Counted from the stretch's first letter, positions 18,358-27,859 are shown. The stretch is 64,000 nt of DNA from Hyphomicrobium sp. (GCA_002928735.1 PERL01000008.1:1-64000); one strand, 5' to 3'. The notes: a model not told the origin generated them from the sequence alone. Made by a program: numbers and translations.

Positions 18358-19338
18358 GTGACTGTTGAGCCTAAAACCGTTACCGCCGCCCTGCCGGTCG
18401 CAAAGTTTGCCGACCCCGACCGCACCGCCAAAGGCGAACCCCGCGCCACCGTCGCGCTGACCCGCCTCGACACGCTGTGGATCAATACCGGCACGCTCTG
18501 CAACATCACCTGCCGCAACTGCTACATTGAATCGAGCCCCACGAACGACCGTCTCGCCTACATCACCGCCGCCGAAGTCGCCCCCTTCCTCGCCGAAGCC
18601 CAAAAGCTCGGCACGCGCGAAATTGGCTTTACCGGCGGCGAGCCGTTCCTGAACCCCGAATTCGAAACAATCCTCACGGCGACGCTGGAGAGCGGCTTCG
18701 AAGCTCTTGTCCTGACCAACGCTATGGCCCCCATGCAACGCCCCGGTGTCAAAACCTGGCTCCTAAATTTGCATGAACGCTTCGCCGGCAAACTCACCCT
18801 CCGCGTTAGCCTCGATCACTTCACCGAAGCACTGCATGATGAAGAGCGCGGCCCCGGCTCCTTCGCCAAAGCAGTCGAAGGCACCGATTGGCTGCTTAGC
18901 CACGGCCTCCGCATCGCCATCGCCGGCCGCACCTGCTGGGGCGAAAGCCACGGCGAAGGGCTCGCGGGCTACGCACGGCTGTTTGAAGATCGCGGCTGGC
19001 CACTCGATGCACATATGACGCGCGATCTCGTCCTCTTCCCCGAAATGGATGGCGCCCTCGACGTCCCCGAGATCACGCCGGCCTGCTGGGGCATCCTCAA
19101 CACGAGCCCCGGCGCCATGATGTGCGCCACCTCGCGCATGGTTGTTAAGCGCAAGGATGCCGCCACACCTGCGGTCCTCCCCTGCACGCTCCTCCCCTAT
19201 GACGAGCGCTTCGAAATGGGTGAAACGCTCGCCAAATCCGCCCGCGCCGACGGCGGTATGTTCGATCGCGGCGCCGTCAAACTCGCCCACCCGCATTGTT
19301 CGCGCTTCTGCGTGCTCGGTGGCGGCAGCTGCTCTTGA
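18358..19338 (+). CDS. radical SAM protein of unknown substrate
   Basis: A 326-residue radical SAM enzyme. The cluster-binding motif CNITCRNC (C-x3-C-x2-C) follows LDTLWINTGTL, and GFTGGEPFLNPEF supplies the SAM-binding GGE-type motif. The C-terminal part has further Cys, including HCSRFCVLGGGSCS at the very end, which could hold an auxiliary cluster as in SPASM-type enzymes. The GTG at 18358 has AAAGGGA at proper spacing; upstream in-frame codons run through the tRNA and are not real. No precursor peptide or partner is adjacent. Confidence 0.8.
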   Translation: MTVEPKTVTAALPVAKFADPDRTAKGEPRATVALTRLDTLWINTGTLCNITCRNCYIESSPTNDRLAYITAAEVAPFLAEAQKLGTREIGFTGGEPFLNPEFETILTATLESGFEALVLTNAMAPMQRPGVKTWLLNLHERFAGKLTLRVSLDHFTEALHDEERGPGSFAKAVEGTDWLLSHGLRIAIAGRTCWGESHGEGLAGYARLFEDRGWPLDAHMTRDLVLFPEMDGALDVPEITPACWGILNTSPGAMMCATSRMVVKRKDAATPAVLPCTLLPYDERFEMGETLAKSARADGGMFDRGAVKLAHPHCSRFCVLGGGSCS

Positions 19339-19347
19339 CCAACAAAA

Positions 19348-19380
19348 AGCCCCGGAGCATTGCCGCTCCGGGGCTCATTT
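19348..19380. terminator. bidirectional terminator between the radical SAM gene and mscL
   Basis: An 11-base-pair perfect stem AGCCCCGGAGC/GCTCCGGGGCT (19348-19358, 19365-19375) has T-rich tails on both sides. It sits between two convergent genes. Confidence 0.9.
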
Positions 19381-19401
19381 TCATCGCAGTTGCAGCGCGG
19401 C

Positions 19402-19794
19402 TTACTTCTTGGCGACGAGCGCGTCGCGGATTTCCTTCAGATAAACTTCCGACGGCGGCGGTGCGGCCGGAGCGGGAGCCGGTGCCGGCTTCTTCATCGA
19501 GTTCATCGCCTTGACGAGGAGGAAGATCGCAAACGCTGTGATCAGGAACTTGATGACCGCATTGAGGAACAGGCCGTACTTGATGCCCACGCCGTCGCCG
19601 GTCGGCGTCGGCAGAGTCACGGCCAGCGTCGAGAAGTCCACCCCGGCCATCGCATAGCCGATCGGCGGCATGATAATGTTATCAACGAGCGTCGAGACGA
19701 TCGGCGCGAACGCCGCGCCCATGATGACACCGACCGCGAGGTCGACGACGTTGCCCTTCATCGCGAATTCGCGAAATTCTTGGATCATGCCCAT
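19402..19794 (-). CDS. mscL: large-conductance mechanosensitive channel
   Basis: A 130-residue inner-membrane channel that opens on hypo-osmotic shock. It shows the N-terminal helix MIQEFREFAMKGNVVDLAVG, TM1 VGVIMGAAFAPIVSTLVDN, the periplasmic loop and TM2 LNAVIKFLITAFAIFLLVK. The C-terminal helix (PPPSEVYLKEIRDALVAKK) follows a Pro/Ala-rich linker. The start was set at MGMIQEF; upstream in-frame sequence does not resemble MscL. Confidence 0.95.
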   Translation of the reverse strand: MGMIQEFREFAMKGNVVDLAVGVIMGAAFAPIVSTLVDNIIMPPIGYAMAGVDFSTLAVTLPTPTGDGVGIKYGLFLNAVIKFLITAFAIFLLVKAMNSMKKPAPAPAPAAPPPSEVYLKEIRDALVAKK

Positions 19795-20133
19795 GGTAGT
19801 CTTCCCCTGTTTGTCAAGCTGGCCGATTCCGTGCGCCGAAGCGGCCGCACCAAAACGCCCCGCGTCGCCGCAATCCGGCGATTCGCTGGCCGGACGATAG
19901 GCAACCTGACGCTGCGGGACAATCCTTAGACGGCCTTTCATTTATTCCGCTGACGGGAATATCCTTCCCGCAAAACAGCCGATTGCAGCATCCGATGAAG
20001 CGCCACCGTCCGGCCATGCACCCGCCGGACAAACAAAAGGCGAAAACCTGCTGGTACGTGACCGATCCTGGGCTAAACAATCCGCTGCCCCGCTCCCGGG
20101 AGGGTCGGGCCGGCGCACGGAGGGGGACGCGGG

Positions 20134-20394
20134 ATGATCGAGCGCAAGGAACGCAAGCCCTACTGGCGGCACACCAAGTGGCAAATGTTCGCCAGCTTGG
20201 TCCCGTTTCTCGCGGTGATCATCATCCTGCCGCTCTACGCCGAGCAATTGAACTCCAACAAGTTCCTCGGCTTCCCGCTCGGCTACTTCCTCGCCGCCCA
20301 CGGCCTCGTGCTGATCGCCGTCATTACGGTCGCGAGCTTCGTCCGCCAACAGGACGCGATCGACCACTGGCACGGCGCCCATGAGGACAATTGA
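20134..20394 (+). CDS. DUF4212 small subunit of a sodium:solute symporter
   Basis: An 86-residue protein with two membrane helices (about residues 19-38 and 48-68), a basic N-terminus (MIERKERKPYWRHTKWQM) and an acidic tail. DUF4212 proteins regularly precede VC_2705-type symporters and are treated as a small subunit. GGAGGGGG lies upstream of the ATG. Its stop is adjacent to the large subunit's start, indicating coupling. Confidence 0.88.
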   Translation: MIERKERKPYWRHTKWQMFASLVPFLAVIIILPLYAEQLNSNKFLGFPLGYFLAAHGLVLIAVITVASFVRQQDAIDHWHGAHEDN

Positions 20395-20399
20395 CGGCG

Positions 20400-22238
20400 A
20401 TGGCCAATCTCTCCCCGTCGCGCGCCGTAAATCCCCGTCTGGGATCTTACTTCGGCATTTTCCTCAGCGCCTTTGCGGCCATCGCGCTGCTGAGCCTGAT
20501 CCTCTACGGGCTCGGCATCGACATCCCTGTTTTAAGTCTGGCGATGTTGCTTGGTCCTCTCGGTCTCTACGCCGGCATCGGCTTGTCAACGCACGCCACC
20601 GACCCGCTTGATTTCTTCGCCGCCGGCCGTCGCGTCCCCGCATTTTTCAACGGCCTTGTACTGGCCATGTCAGCGTTCGGCGCCACCGGTCTCGTCGCGC
20701 TGACCGGCTTGTTCTTCCTCATTGGCTTCGACGCGCTCTTCATCGCCATTGGTGCGCTGGGCGGCTTCGTCATCATGGCCGTCCTGCTTGCCCCGTTTCT
20801 GCGCAAATTCGGCGCCTACACCATCCCGAGCTACCTCGGCCGCCGTTTCGAATCCCGGCCACTCCGCCTCGCCTCGGCCCTTGTTGTGGCCGCGCCCATC
20901 CTCATGGTGTTGTCCGCCGAACTCCGCTTCGTCGCTGAAGCCGCTGTGCAATTATCGGGGTGGACCCGCGGCCAGATCTTCCTGCTGATTTATCTCGTCC
21001 TGCTGGCCACGCTGGTCACCGGCGGCATGCGCTCCATGACGTGGTCGGGCGTCGCCCAAAGCCTTGCGGCCTTCTTCGCCATCATGGTTCCAGTCATCAT
21101 CGTCGCCGCCATCGTGACGACCATGCCCGTGCCGCAGCTGACGCATGGACCCGTGTTGCGTGCCGTCGGGCGCAACGAGGCCATTCAGGGCTTGCCGATC
21201 ATTCTACCGCCCATGCTCGCCTTCGACCTCCCTGGCCCCGAACTGCAACCTATTCTGAAGCGCTTCGCCGACCCATTTGGCGCTGTAGGGGAAAGCGCCT
21301 TTGTTCTCGGCACCCTGTCGATGATCGCGGGCGTGGCGTCCGCCCCGTGGCTGCTGCCGCGCTTAGCCGCCGCTCCGGGGGTCTATGAAGCCCGCAAAAC
21401 GCTGGGCTGGGCGACATTTATTTTCGGTATCGCCATGTTGTCCGCGGCCTCCATCGCTGTGTTCATGCGCGACTACCTGATGGACCTCCTCGCCACCCCC
21501 GGCCCCGCCGTGGTCCCACCGTGGCTCGCCGATCTGGCCAAGCGCGGCTTCGCCTCGATTACCGAAACAGGCACTCAATTCACCACCCAGAGCATCAGCT
21601 TTGCCCGCGATAGCGTGGTTTTGAGCCTGCCGGTCGCCGCTGAACTGCCGCCCATGCTGCTCGATCTCACGCTTGCGGCCATCGTCGCGGGCGGATTGGT
21701 CACCGCCAGCGCCGCAACCACCGCGCTCGGCCACATCCTGTCCGAAGACATCCTGTTCGGCACGACTTGGGAACCGCCCCACGGCTCCTCCCGGCTCCAT
21801 GCGGGCCGCGTTGGAATCGCGGTCGCCGCGGTATCGGGCATTCTGGCCGCCGCCTTCCTGACGACAGACCCGCTCCGTGTCGTCCTCTGCGCCTTCGCGA
21901 TCGGCGGGTCCTCCCTGTTCTCGGTGCTGGTGCTCTCCATCTGGTGGAAGCGCATGAACGCTTATGGCGCCATGGCCGGCGTTCTCACCGGCTTCGGGGT
22001 CGCTGTTCTGGTCGTGATGGGTGGTCAAGCTGAAGGAGCCGCCGTCCCCAGTGCGCTAGCAGCCATGATCGGCATCCCGGCCTCGATGGCCGCCGTATTC
22101 GCCGTCTCGTTCGCGACCCCGGCCCCAAGCCGCCATGTTCTGGAAATGGTCCGCGACATCCGCATTCCAGGCGGCGAAATCCTTTACGACCGCGAACTGC
22201 GCACCCAGCGTCTCAAGAAGCAGCGGCAACTCGGCTAA
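20400..22238 (+). CDS. sodium:solute symporter, VC_2705 subfamily
   Basis: A protein of about 612 residues with 13 or so membrane segments and the SSS core (DFFAAGRRVPAFFNGLVLAMS, RKFGAYTIPSYLGRR). Members move small monocarboxylates such as acetate with sodium; the substrate is not readable here. A TTG three codons upstream overlaps the DUF4212 stop and could be the actual start. The next gene is a LuxR-type regulator, not the CBS/nucleotidyltransferase protein often found with this pair. Confidence 0.9.
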   Translation: MANLSPSRAVNPRLGSYFGIFLSAFAAIALLSLILYGLGIDIPVLSLAMLLGPLGLYAGIGLSTHATDPLDFFAAGRRVPAFFNGLVLAMSAFGATGLVALTGLFFLIGFDALFIAIGALGGFVIMAVLLAPFLRKFGAYTIPSYLGRRFESRPLRLASALVVAAPILMVLSAELRFVAEAAVQLSGWTRGQIFLLIYLVLLATLVTGGMRSMTWSGVAQSLAAFFAIMVPVIIVAAIVTTMPVPQLTHGPVLRAVGRNEAIQGLPIILPPMLAFDLPGPELQPILKRFADPFGAVGESAFVLGTLSMIAGVASAPWLLPRLAAAPGVYEARKTLGWATFIFGIAMLSAASIAVFMRDYLMDLLATPGPAVVPPWLADLAKRGFASITETGTQFTTQSISFARDSVVLSLPVAAELPPMLLDLTLAAIVAGGLVTASAATTALGHILSEDILFGTTWEPPHGSSRLHAGRVGIAVAAVSGILAAAFLTTDPLRVVLCAFAIGGSSLFSVLVLSIWWKRMNAYGAMAGVLTGFGVAVLVVMGGQAEGAAVPSALAAMIGIPASMAAVFAVSFATPAPSRHVLEMVRDIRIPGGEILYDRELRTQRLKKQRQLG

Positions 22239-22466
22239 CCTTCCCGTCCCGCACGGCGTGTTTTCAGGTAGCCTAAAAGCCGCGAAACTCCTACTTAGGT
22301 CTGAGGCGGTTCGCTGGGCGGCGCCGCAGCCAAAACGCGCTTATCAACCGCACCAAGACTTTGCCCCGGAGCTTGGTGCCGGTCTCCCTATGATGGACAC
22401 GATGACGATCGACGGCTGCACATTTGGCCCCGGATATCCGACCCGGAAACGAGAGGGTGGCACGCC

Positions 22467-23144
22467 ATGATGCCGATCACCTCTGGCGCCCCCGTGCGCA
22501 CCACGGGCCAGAAGCCACGCATCCTGGTCGCCGACAAAAATCCAGTCGTGCGAACCGGCTTGGCCGAACTCATCGGGCGCGATGGCCGCTTCGACATCGT
22601 CTCCACCGTCGCAACGGGCGGCGCCTTCATCGCGGCATGCACTGAGGGCCAGGTCGACATCGGCCTTATCGGCTGGTCGCTCCCCGACATGACCGGCGGC
22701 GACGTGCTCGAAACGTTGAAGCGGCGCCAGATCGGCACGCGCGTTATCATCTACACCGGTGAATCCGTTGCCGACGTCCTGCGCCAGACGATTAAGTCCG
22801 GTGCATGGGGATTCATTTCAAAGAGTGACGAACCACCCGTGCTCCTCGATACGATCTCGTGGGTCGCGCGCGGACGATTGTGTTTCCCCTACGTTGATCT
22901 CGAAACACTGTCGCAAGATCCACTCGAGATGCTCACGTCGCGCGAACGCGAACTGTTGGCGGCCCTGGCCAATGGGTGGTCAAATCTTCAGATCGCGTCG
23001 CGCATTGGCATCTCGCGCAATACGGTGAAATACCACTTGAAGAATCTTTACGACAAACTGGGCGTCAATAATCGCGCCATGGCCGTTGCGCTCTACATGT
23101 CCAAAACCACGCGCACGCCCCTCCAGGACACGTCGGCGGGGTAG
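22467..23144 (+). CDS. LuxR/NarL-type regulator with a degenerate receiver domain
   Basis: About 225 residues: an N-terminal receiver-like domain (residues 18-135) and a C-terminal LuxR HTH (LTSRERELLAALANGWSNLQ, then ISRNTVKYHLKNLYDKLGV). Against NarL, the segment VDIGLIGWSLPDMTGG places Gly where the phospho-acceptor Asp should be. The switch Thr (YTGE) and Lys (ISKSDE) remain, and so does the acidic-pocket Asp (VADKNPVV). Phosphorylation is therefore unlikely and a ligand- or protein-controlled pseudo-receiver is inferred. It lies upstream of and parallel to the serine-cycle genes, so it is a candidate regulator of them. Confidence 0.85.
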   Translation: MMPITSGAPVRTTGQKPRILVADKNPVVRTGLAELIGRDGRFDIVSTVATGGAFIAACTEGQVDIGLIGWSLPDMTGGDVLETLKRRQIGTRVIIYTGESVADVLRQTIKSGAWGFISKSDEPPVLLDTISWVARGRLCFPYVDLETLSQDPLEMLTSRERELLAALANGWSNLQIASRIGISRNTVKYHLKNLYDKLGVNNRAMAVALYMSKTTRTPLQDTSAG

Positions 23145-23436
23145 GTTCGGCGCTACCCGTTTGGATGGCAGCGCACCACCTTTGACCGGTATGAAACCCA
23201 CCCAACTGAGCCGCAAATCTCGCCGCGCGGGTATTGTGATGCCCTAAGCAATCGTGAATGTTGCGCCCGACCAGCCGGTGGTATGTCGAGGGTTCTGAAC
23301 CGGACCCTGTAGATCGCCACGGCCCGGCAGAAGTTTTTCATCTGCAGCGAATGCCGCGCCTGAAAGCGTCCTTGGATAGAGACGCTCGACTTCGCGACGC
23401 CGCCGCGAGTTCGAACCGACGACTGGAGGAAACATC
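23145..23436 (+). promoter_or_regulatory. leader/promoter region of the serine-cycle cluster
   Basis: A 292-base gap without a supported gene between the LuxR-type regulator and sgaA. GGAGGAA sits 7-8 bases before the sgaA ATG. No clear sigma-70 boxes or terminator were seen. It is the natural place for the operator of a serine-cycle regulator. Confidence 0.4.
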
Positions 23437-24642
23437 ATGTCCGTGACGCCGCATCTCTTCATCCCCGGCCCGACCAATATCCCTGAAGCCGTCCGCATGG
23501 CCATGAACGTGCCCATGATCGACATGCGCTCGGGCGAATTCCCCAAGCTGACGCTGCCGATCTTCGAAGACCTCAAGAAGGTCTTCAAGATGAAGGACGG
23601 CCGGGTCTTCATTTTCCCGTCGTCGGGCACGGGTGCATGGGAATCGGCGATCCAGAACACGCTGAAGACGGGCGACAAGGTTCTCATGAGCCGCTTCGGT
23701 CAGTTCTCGCTCCTCTGGGTCGACATGGCTGAACGACTCGGCCTCAAGGTCGAACTCTGCGACGAAGAGTGGGGCACGGGCGTTCCGCTCGAAAAGTATG
23801 CCGACATCCTCGCCAAGGATAAGGCTCACGAGATCAAGGCTGTCTTCGCAACCCACAACGAAACTGCAACGGGCGTGACGTCCGACATCGCCGGCGTCCG
23901 CAAGGCGCTCGATGCCGCCAAGCATCCCGCTCTCCTGTTCGTCGACAGCGTCTCGGGCGTCGGTTCGCTCGACATGCGCATGGGCGAATGGGGCGTCGAT
24001 TGCTGCGTCTCCGGCTCGCAGAAGGGTTTCATGCTCCCGACCGGCCTCGGCATCCTCGCCGTCAGCCAGAAGGCACTCGACGCGAACAAGGCCGGTGGCG
24101 GCATGCCGCGCTGCTTCCTTGCTTGGGAAGACCACATCAAGACCAACGACCTCGGCTACTTCCCCTACACGCCGGCAACGCAGCTCATCCAAGGCCTGCG
24201 CGCCTCGCTTGATCTGATCGCCGCCGAAGGTCTCGAAAACATCTTCGCCCGCCATCATCGCCTCGCCAACGGCGTCCGCGCCGCAGTCGATGCATGGGGC
24301 TTGAAGCTCTGTGCCAAGGAGCCGAAGTGGCACTCCGACACCGTCTCGGCGATCCTTGCACCTGAAGGCGTCGACAGCGCCCAGATCGTGAAGACCGCCT
24401 ACTACCGCTACAACACCTCGCTCGGCGTCGGCCTCAACAAGGTCGCCGGCCGCGTCTTCCGCATCGGTCACCTCGGTGCACTGGATGAGTTCATGATCGG
24501 TGGCGTGCTCTTCGCCGTCGAAATGACGCTCAAGGATTGCGGCGTGCCGGTGAAGTTCGGTTCGGGCACCGGTGCCGCGGCCGAGTACTTCAACTCCACC
24601 GCGACGAAGGCCGCCGAGCTGCCGAAGGCCAAGGCAGCCTAA
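23437..24642 (+). CDS. sgaA: serine-glyoxylate aminotransferase
   Basis: A 401-residue class V PLP enzyme. It transfers the amino group of serine to glyoxylate, giving hydroxypyruvate and glycine, a defining step of the serine cycle. It starts HLFIPGPTNIPEAVRMAMN. FPSSGTGAWESAIQNTL binds cofactor, FVDSVSGVGSLDMRMGEWGVD has the PLP-ring Asp region, and GSQKGFMLPTGLG holds the Schiff-base Lys. It is first in sgaA-mcl-mtkA-mtkB, with a hairpin before mcl. Confidence 0.96.
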   Translation: MSVTPHLFIPGPTNIPEAVRMAMNVPMIDMRSGEFPKLTLPIFEDLKKVFKMKDGRVFIFPSSGTGAWESAIQNTLKTGDKVLMSRFGQFSLLWVDMAERLGLKVELCDEEWGTGVPLEKYADILAKDKAHEIKAVFATHNETATGVTSDIAGVRKALDAAKHPALLFVDSVSGVGSLDMRMGEWGVDCCVSGSQKGFMLPTGLGILAVSQKALDANKAGGGMPRCFLAWEDHIKTNDLGYFPYTPATQLIQGLRASLDLIAAEGLENIFARHHRLANGVRAAVDAWGLKLCAKEPKWHSDTVSAILAPEGVDSAQIVKTAYYRYNTSLGVGLNKVAGRVFRIGHLGALDEFMIGGVLFAVEMTLKDCGVPVKFGSGTGAAAEYFNSTATKAAELPKAKAA

Positions 24643-24650
24643 GTAAAATC

Positions 24651-24682
24651 CGGCGGCACTCTCGAACAGGGTGCCGCCGCTC
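24651..24682 (+). terminator. hairpin between sgaA and mcl (attenuator or stabiliser)
   Basis: The stem CGGCGGCAC (24652-24660) pairs with GTGCCGCCG (24672-24680) and is followed by CTCTTCT. It is ten bases past the sgaA stop. The T run is imperfect, so partial termination or 3'-end protection of sgaA mRNA is as likely as full termination. Confidence 0.55.
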
Positions 24683-24784
24683 TTCTGACCGGCATCAGCT
24701 TCTCCGGCCCGGCCCCGCCCGGTCGATGAGCGTGGTGCGCCACACGACCATTCGAAATCTCGCAAGACAACAAGGAAACGTCCG

Positions 24785-25732
24785 ATGAGCTTTACCCTCT
24801 ACCCGCTCAAGAAGCAGCGTCTGCAGCGCTCTGAGCTTGCCGTACCCGGCTCCAACGTCACCATGATCGAGAAGGCGCTCGTATCGGCCGCCGACTACGT
24901 GTTCCTTGATTGCGAAGACGCCGTCGCTCCGCCGGACAAGGAACAGGCCCGCAAAAACATCATTCAGGCCCTGAACGATCTTGACTGGAAGGGCCACGGC
25001 AAGACCGTGTCCGTCCGCATCAACGGCCTCGACACCCATTACTGCTACCGCGACGTCGTCGACATCGTCGAGCAGGCCGGCTCTAAGCTCGACACTATTC
25101 TGATCCCGAAGGTTGGCGTCCCCGCCGACGTCTACGCGATCGAAACGATCGTCAGCCAGATCGAAGAAGCCAAGAAGCTTCCCCACAAGATCGGCACCGA
25201 AGCGCTCATCGAAACGCCGCTCGGTATGGCCAACGTCGAAGCGATTGCGTCCGCCAACAGCCGTCTCGAAGCCATGCATTTCGGCGTCGCCGACTACGCG
25301 GCCTTCAACAAGGCCCGCACCGTCGTCATCGGCGGTCTAAACCCCGACTATCCCGGCGACCAGTGGCACTTCGCCATCTCGCGCATGACGGTCGCCTGCC
25401 GCGCCTACGGCCTGCGTCCCATCGACGGCCCGTTCGGCGACTTCTCCGATCCCGCCGGCTACACCGCCGGTGCCAAGCGCGCCGCTGCATTGGGCGTTGA
25501 AGGCAAGTGGGCGATCCATCCGACCCAGATCGAACTCGCCAACGCTGTCTTCTCGCCGACGGCCGCCGAAGTCGAAAAGGCCAAGCGCATCATCGCCGCC
25601 CTCAAGGAAGCCGAAGCCCAGGGTAAGGGCGCCGCATCGCTTGACGGCAAGATGATCGACGCCGCTTCCGAGAAGATGGCAACGAACATCCTCGTCGTCG
25701 CGGACAAGATCGCGTCGAGCGCAGGCAAGTAA
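24785..25732 (+). CDS. mcl: L-malyl-CoA/beta-methylmalyl-CoA lyase
   Basis: A 315-residue HpcH/HpaI-type (CitE-like) lyase that splits malyl-CoA into acetyl-CoA and glyoxylate. It opens TLYPLKKQRLQRSELAVPGSN; FLDCEDAVAPPDKEQARKNI carries the acidic Mg-site residues, and ALIETPLGMANVEAIA the metal-binding Glu. WAIHPTQIELANAVFSP is the usual C-terminal motif. The adjacent malate thiokinase makes its substrate. The same enzyme may also act in the ethylmalonyl-CoA pathway. Confidence 0.95.
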   Translation: MSFTLYPLKKQRLQRSELAVPGSNVTMIEKALVSAADYVFLDCEDAVAPPDKEQARKNIIQALNDLDWKGHGKTVSVRINGLDTHYCYRDVVDIVEQAGSKLDTILIPKVGVPADVYAIETIVSQIEEAKKLPHKIGTEALIETPLGMANVEAIASANSRLEAMHFGVADYAAFNKARTVVIGGLNPDYPGDQWHFAISRMTVACRAYGLRPIDGPFGDFSDPAGYTAGAKRAAALGVEGKWAIHPTQIELANAVFSPTAAEVEKAKRIIAALKEAEAQGKGAASLDGKMIDAASEKMATNILVVADKIASSAGK

Positions 25733-25773
25733 GCATCGACGTACGGCGGAATTCGATTTGAGGAGGTCCGACA

Positions 25774-26943
25774 ATGGACATTCACGAATACCAGGCCAAG
25801 GAACTGCTCTCTAGGTTCGGCGTCGCCGTCCCCCGTGGCGGCCTCGCCTACAGCCCTGAACAGGCAGTCTATCGTGCAAACGAGATCGGGGGCTCGAAGT
25901 GGGCTGTCAAAGCACAGATCCACTCCGGCGCTCGCGGTAAGGCTGGTGGCATCAAACTCTGCCGGACCGACAACGACATCGAGGAAGCAGCCGAGTCACT
26001 CCTCGGCAAGCGCCTCGTCACGGTGCAGACGGGCCCCACGGGCAAACTCGTCTCGCGCCTCTACATCGAAGAGGCAACAGACATCGACAAGGAGATCTAC
26101 CTCTCCTTCGTCATGGACCGCGCGGCTGAACGCATCGTGGTTGTTGCCTCCGCGGCGGGCGGCATGGACATCGAAGAGATTTCCCATAGCCGCCCCGACA
26201 CGCTCATCAAGGTGCAGGTCGACCCCGCGGTCGGCATGCAGGGCTTCCAGGCCCGTGAGGTCGCGTTCGGTCTCGGCATCGAGCCTGAACTCATCTCCAA
26301 GATGGAGCGCACCATCCTCGGCGCCTACCGCGCCTTCCGCGATCTTGACGCCACGATGGTCGAGATCAACCCGCTCGTCATCACCAAGCAGAAGAACGTC
26401 GTGGCCCTCGACGCCAAGATGAGCTTCGACGAGAACGCGCTCTTCCGCCGTCCTCAAATCGCGGAATTGCGCGACAAGAGCCAAGAAGACCCGCGCGAAA
26501 CCTACGCCTCCGACCGCGGTCTGGCCTACGTCGGCCTCGACGGCGACATCGGCTGCATCGTCAACGGCGCCGGTCTCGCCATGGCCACGCTCGACATGAT
26601 CAAGCTGGCCGGCGGCGAACCTGCCAACTTCCTCGACATCGGCGGCGGCGCCAGCCCCGAGCGCGTGACGAAGTCGTTCAAGGCCGTTCTTCGCGACAAG
26701 AACGTGAAGGCAATCCTGGTCAACGTTTTCGCCGGCATCAACCGCTGCGACTGGGTTGCGAAGGGTGTTGTCGACGCGGTCAAGGAACTTGAGATCAAGA
26801 TGCCGATCGTGGTCCGCCTCGCCGGTACGAACGTCGAAGAAGGTCGCCGCATCATCGATACGAGCGGCCTCACTGTGATCAGCGCCGAATCGCTGGCGGA
26901 TGCAGCGGCCAAAGCCGTCGCCGCCGCCAAGTCCGCGGCTTGA
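25774..26943 (+). CDS. mtkA: malate-CoA ligase (malate thiokinase) beta subunit
   Basis: A 389-residue ATP-grasp subunit of the SucC type. It begins [22 protein letters not shown], carries the [19 protein letters not shown] nucleotide region, and [21 protein letters not shown] near the C-terminus. Its place between mcl and mtkB identifies malate rather than succinate as substrate: malate + ATP + CoA gives malyl-CoA. GAGGAGG precedes the ATG. Confidence 0.94.
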   Translation: MDIHEYQAKELLSRFGVAVPRGGLAYSPEQAVYRANEIGGSKWAVKAQIHSGARGKAGGIKLCRTDNDIEEAAESLLGKRLVTVQTGPTGKLVSRLYIEEATDIDKEIYLSFVMDRAAERIVVVASAAGGMDIEEISHSRPDTLIKVQVDPAVGMQGFQAREVAFGLGIEPELISKMERTILGAYRAFRDLDATMVEINPLVITKQKNVVALDAKMSFDENALFRRPQIAELRDKSQEDPRETYASDRGLAYVGLDGDIGCIVNGAGLAMATLDMIKLAGGEPANFLDIGGGASPERVTKSFKAVLRDKNVKAILVNVFAGINRCDWVAKGVVDAVKELEIKMPIVVRLAGTNVEEGRRIIDTSGLTVISAESLADAAAKAVAAAKSAA

Positions 26944-26962
26944 GGAAAGAGGAGTAGGTCTC

Positions 26963-27859
26963 ATGGCGATCTTCATCAACGAGAACACCTCGATCCTGAT
27001 CCAAGGCTTCACCGGCCGCATCGGGACATTCCACGCTCAGGAAATGATCGACTACGGCTCCAACGTGGTCGGTGGCGTCACGCCCGGCAAAGGTGGCTCC
27101 ACCCATCTCGGCCGTCCCGTGTTCAACACGGTCAAAGGCGCCGTCCAGGAAACCGGCGCCGAAGCCTCCATCGTCTTCGTGCCCCCGCCCTTCGCGGCCG
27201 ACGCGATCATGGAAGCAGCCGACGCCGGCATCCGCTACTGCGTCTGCATCACCGACGGCATTCCCGCGCAAGATATGATCCGCGTGAAGCGTTACATGCG
27301 CCGCTACAAAAAAGAGCAGCGCATGATCCTCACTGGGCCGAACTGCGCCGGTACCATCTCGCCCGGCAAGGCGATGCTCGGCATCATGCCGGGCCATATC
27401 TACATGCCGGGCCGCGTCGGCATCGTCGGCCGCTCCGGCACGCTGGGCTACGAAGCAGCAGCTCAGCTTAAGGACCTCGGCATCGGCGTCTCGACCTCGG
27501 TCGGCATCGGCGGCGATCCAATTAACGGCTCCTCGCATCGCGACATCCTCGAGCACTTCGAGAACGATCCCGACACTGATGCCGTTCTCATGATCGGCGA
27601 AATCGGCGGACCGCAGGAAGCCGAAGCCGGCATGTGGGCCAAAGAAAATATGAAGAAGCCGGTTGTGGCCTACATCGCAGGTCTGTCGGCGCCCAAGGGC
27701 CGCCGCATGGGCCATGCCGGTGCGATCGTCTCCGCGTTCGGTGAATCGGCCGCTGAAAAGGTCGAAATCCTGAAGGGCTGCGGCGTGTCCATCGCGCCAA
27801 CACCGTCCGAAATGGGCGCCACCATCGCCAAGGTTCTGCAGGCTCGCAAGGCCGCGTAG
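26963..27859 (+). CDS. mtkB: malate-CoA ligase (malate thiokinase) alpha subunit
   Basis: A 298-residue SucD-like subunit with the CoA-binding Rossmann part (ILIQGFTGRIGTFHAQ, GGVTPGKGG) and the phosphohistidine region (GPNCAGTISPGKAMLG, GRSGTLGYEAA, then the active-site His in MGHAGAI). It partners with mtkA, whose stop is 19 bases upstream. The start was placed at MAIFINENTS after AAAGAGGAG. Confidence 0.95.
   Translation: MAIFINENTSILIQGFTGRIGTFHAQEMIDYGSNVVGGVTPGKGGSTHLGRPVFNTVKGAVQETGAEASIVFVPPPFAADAIMEAADAGIRYCVCITDGIPAQDMIRVKRYMRRYKKEQRMILTGPNCAGTISPGKAMLGIMPGHIYMPGRVGIVGRSGTLGYEAAAQLKDLGIGVSTSVGIGGDPINGSSHRDILEHFENDPDTDAVLMIGEIGGPQEAEAGMWAKENMKKPVVAYIAGLSAPKGRRMGHAGAIVSAFGESAAEKVEILKGCGVSIAPTPSEMGATIAKVLQARKAA

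Noticed and set aside
22239-22466. Possible small gene between the symporter and the LuxR-type regulator
   Set aside because: Only short frames without ribosome sites; treated as intergenic.
23338-24765. Open frame of about 475 codons opposite sgaA
   Set aside because: Antisense shadow; sgaA is unambiguous on the other strand.
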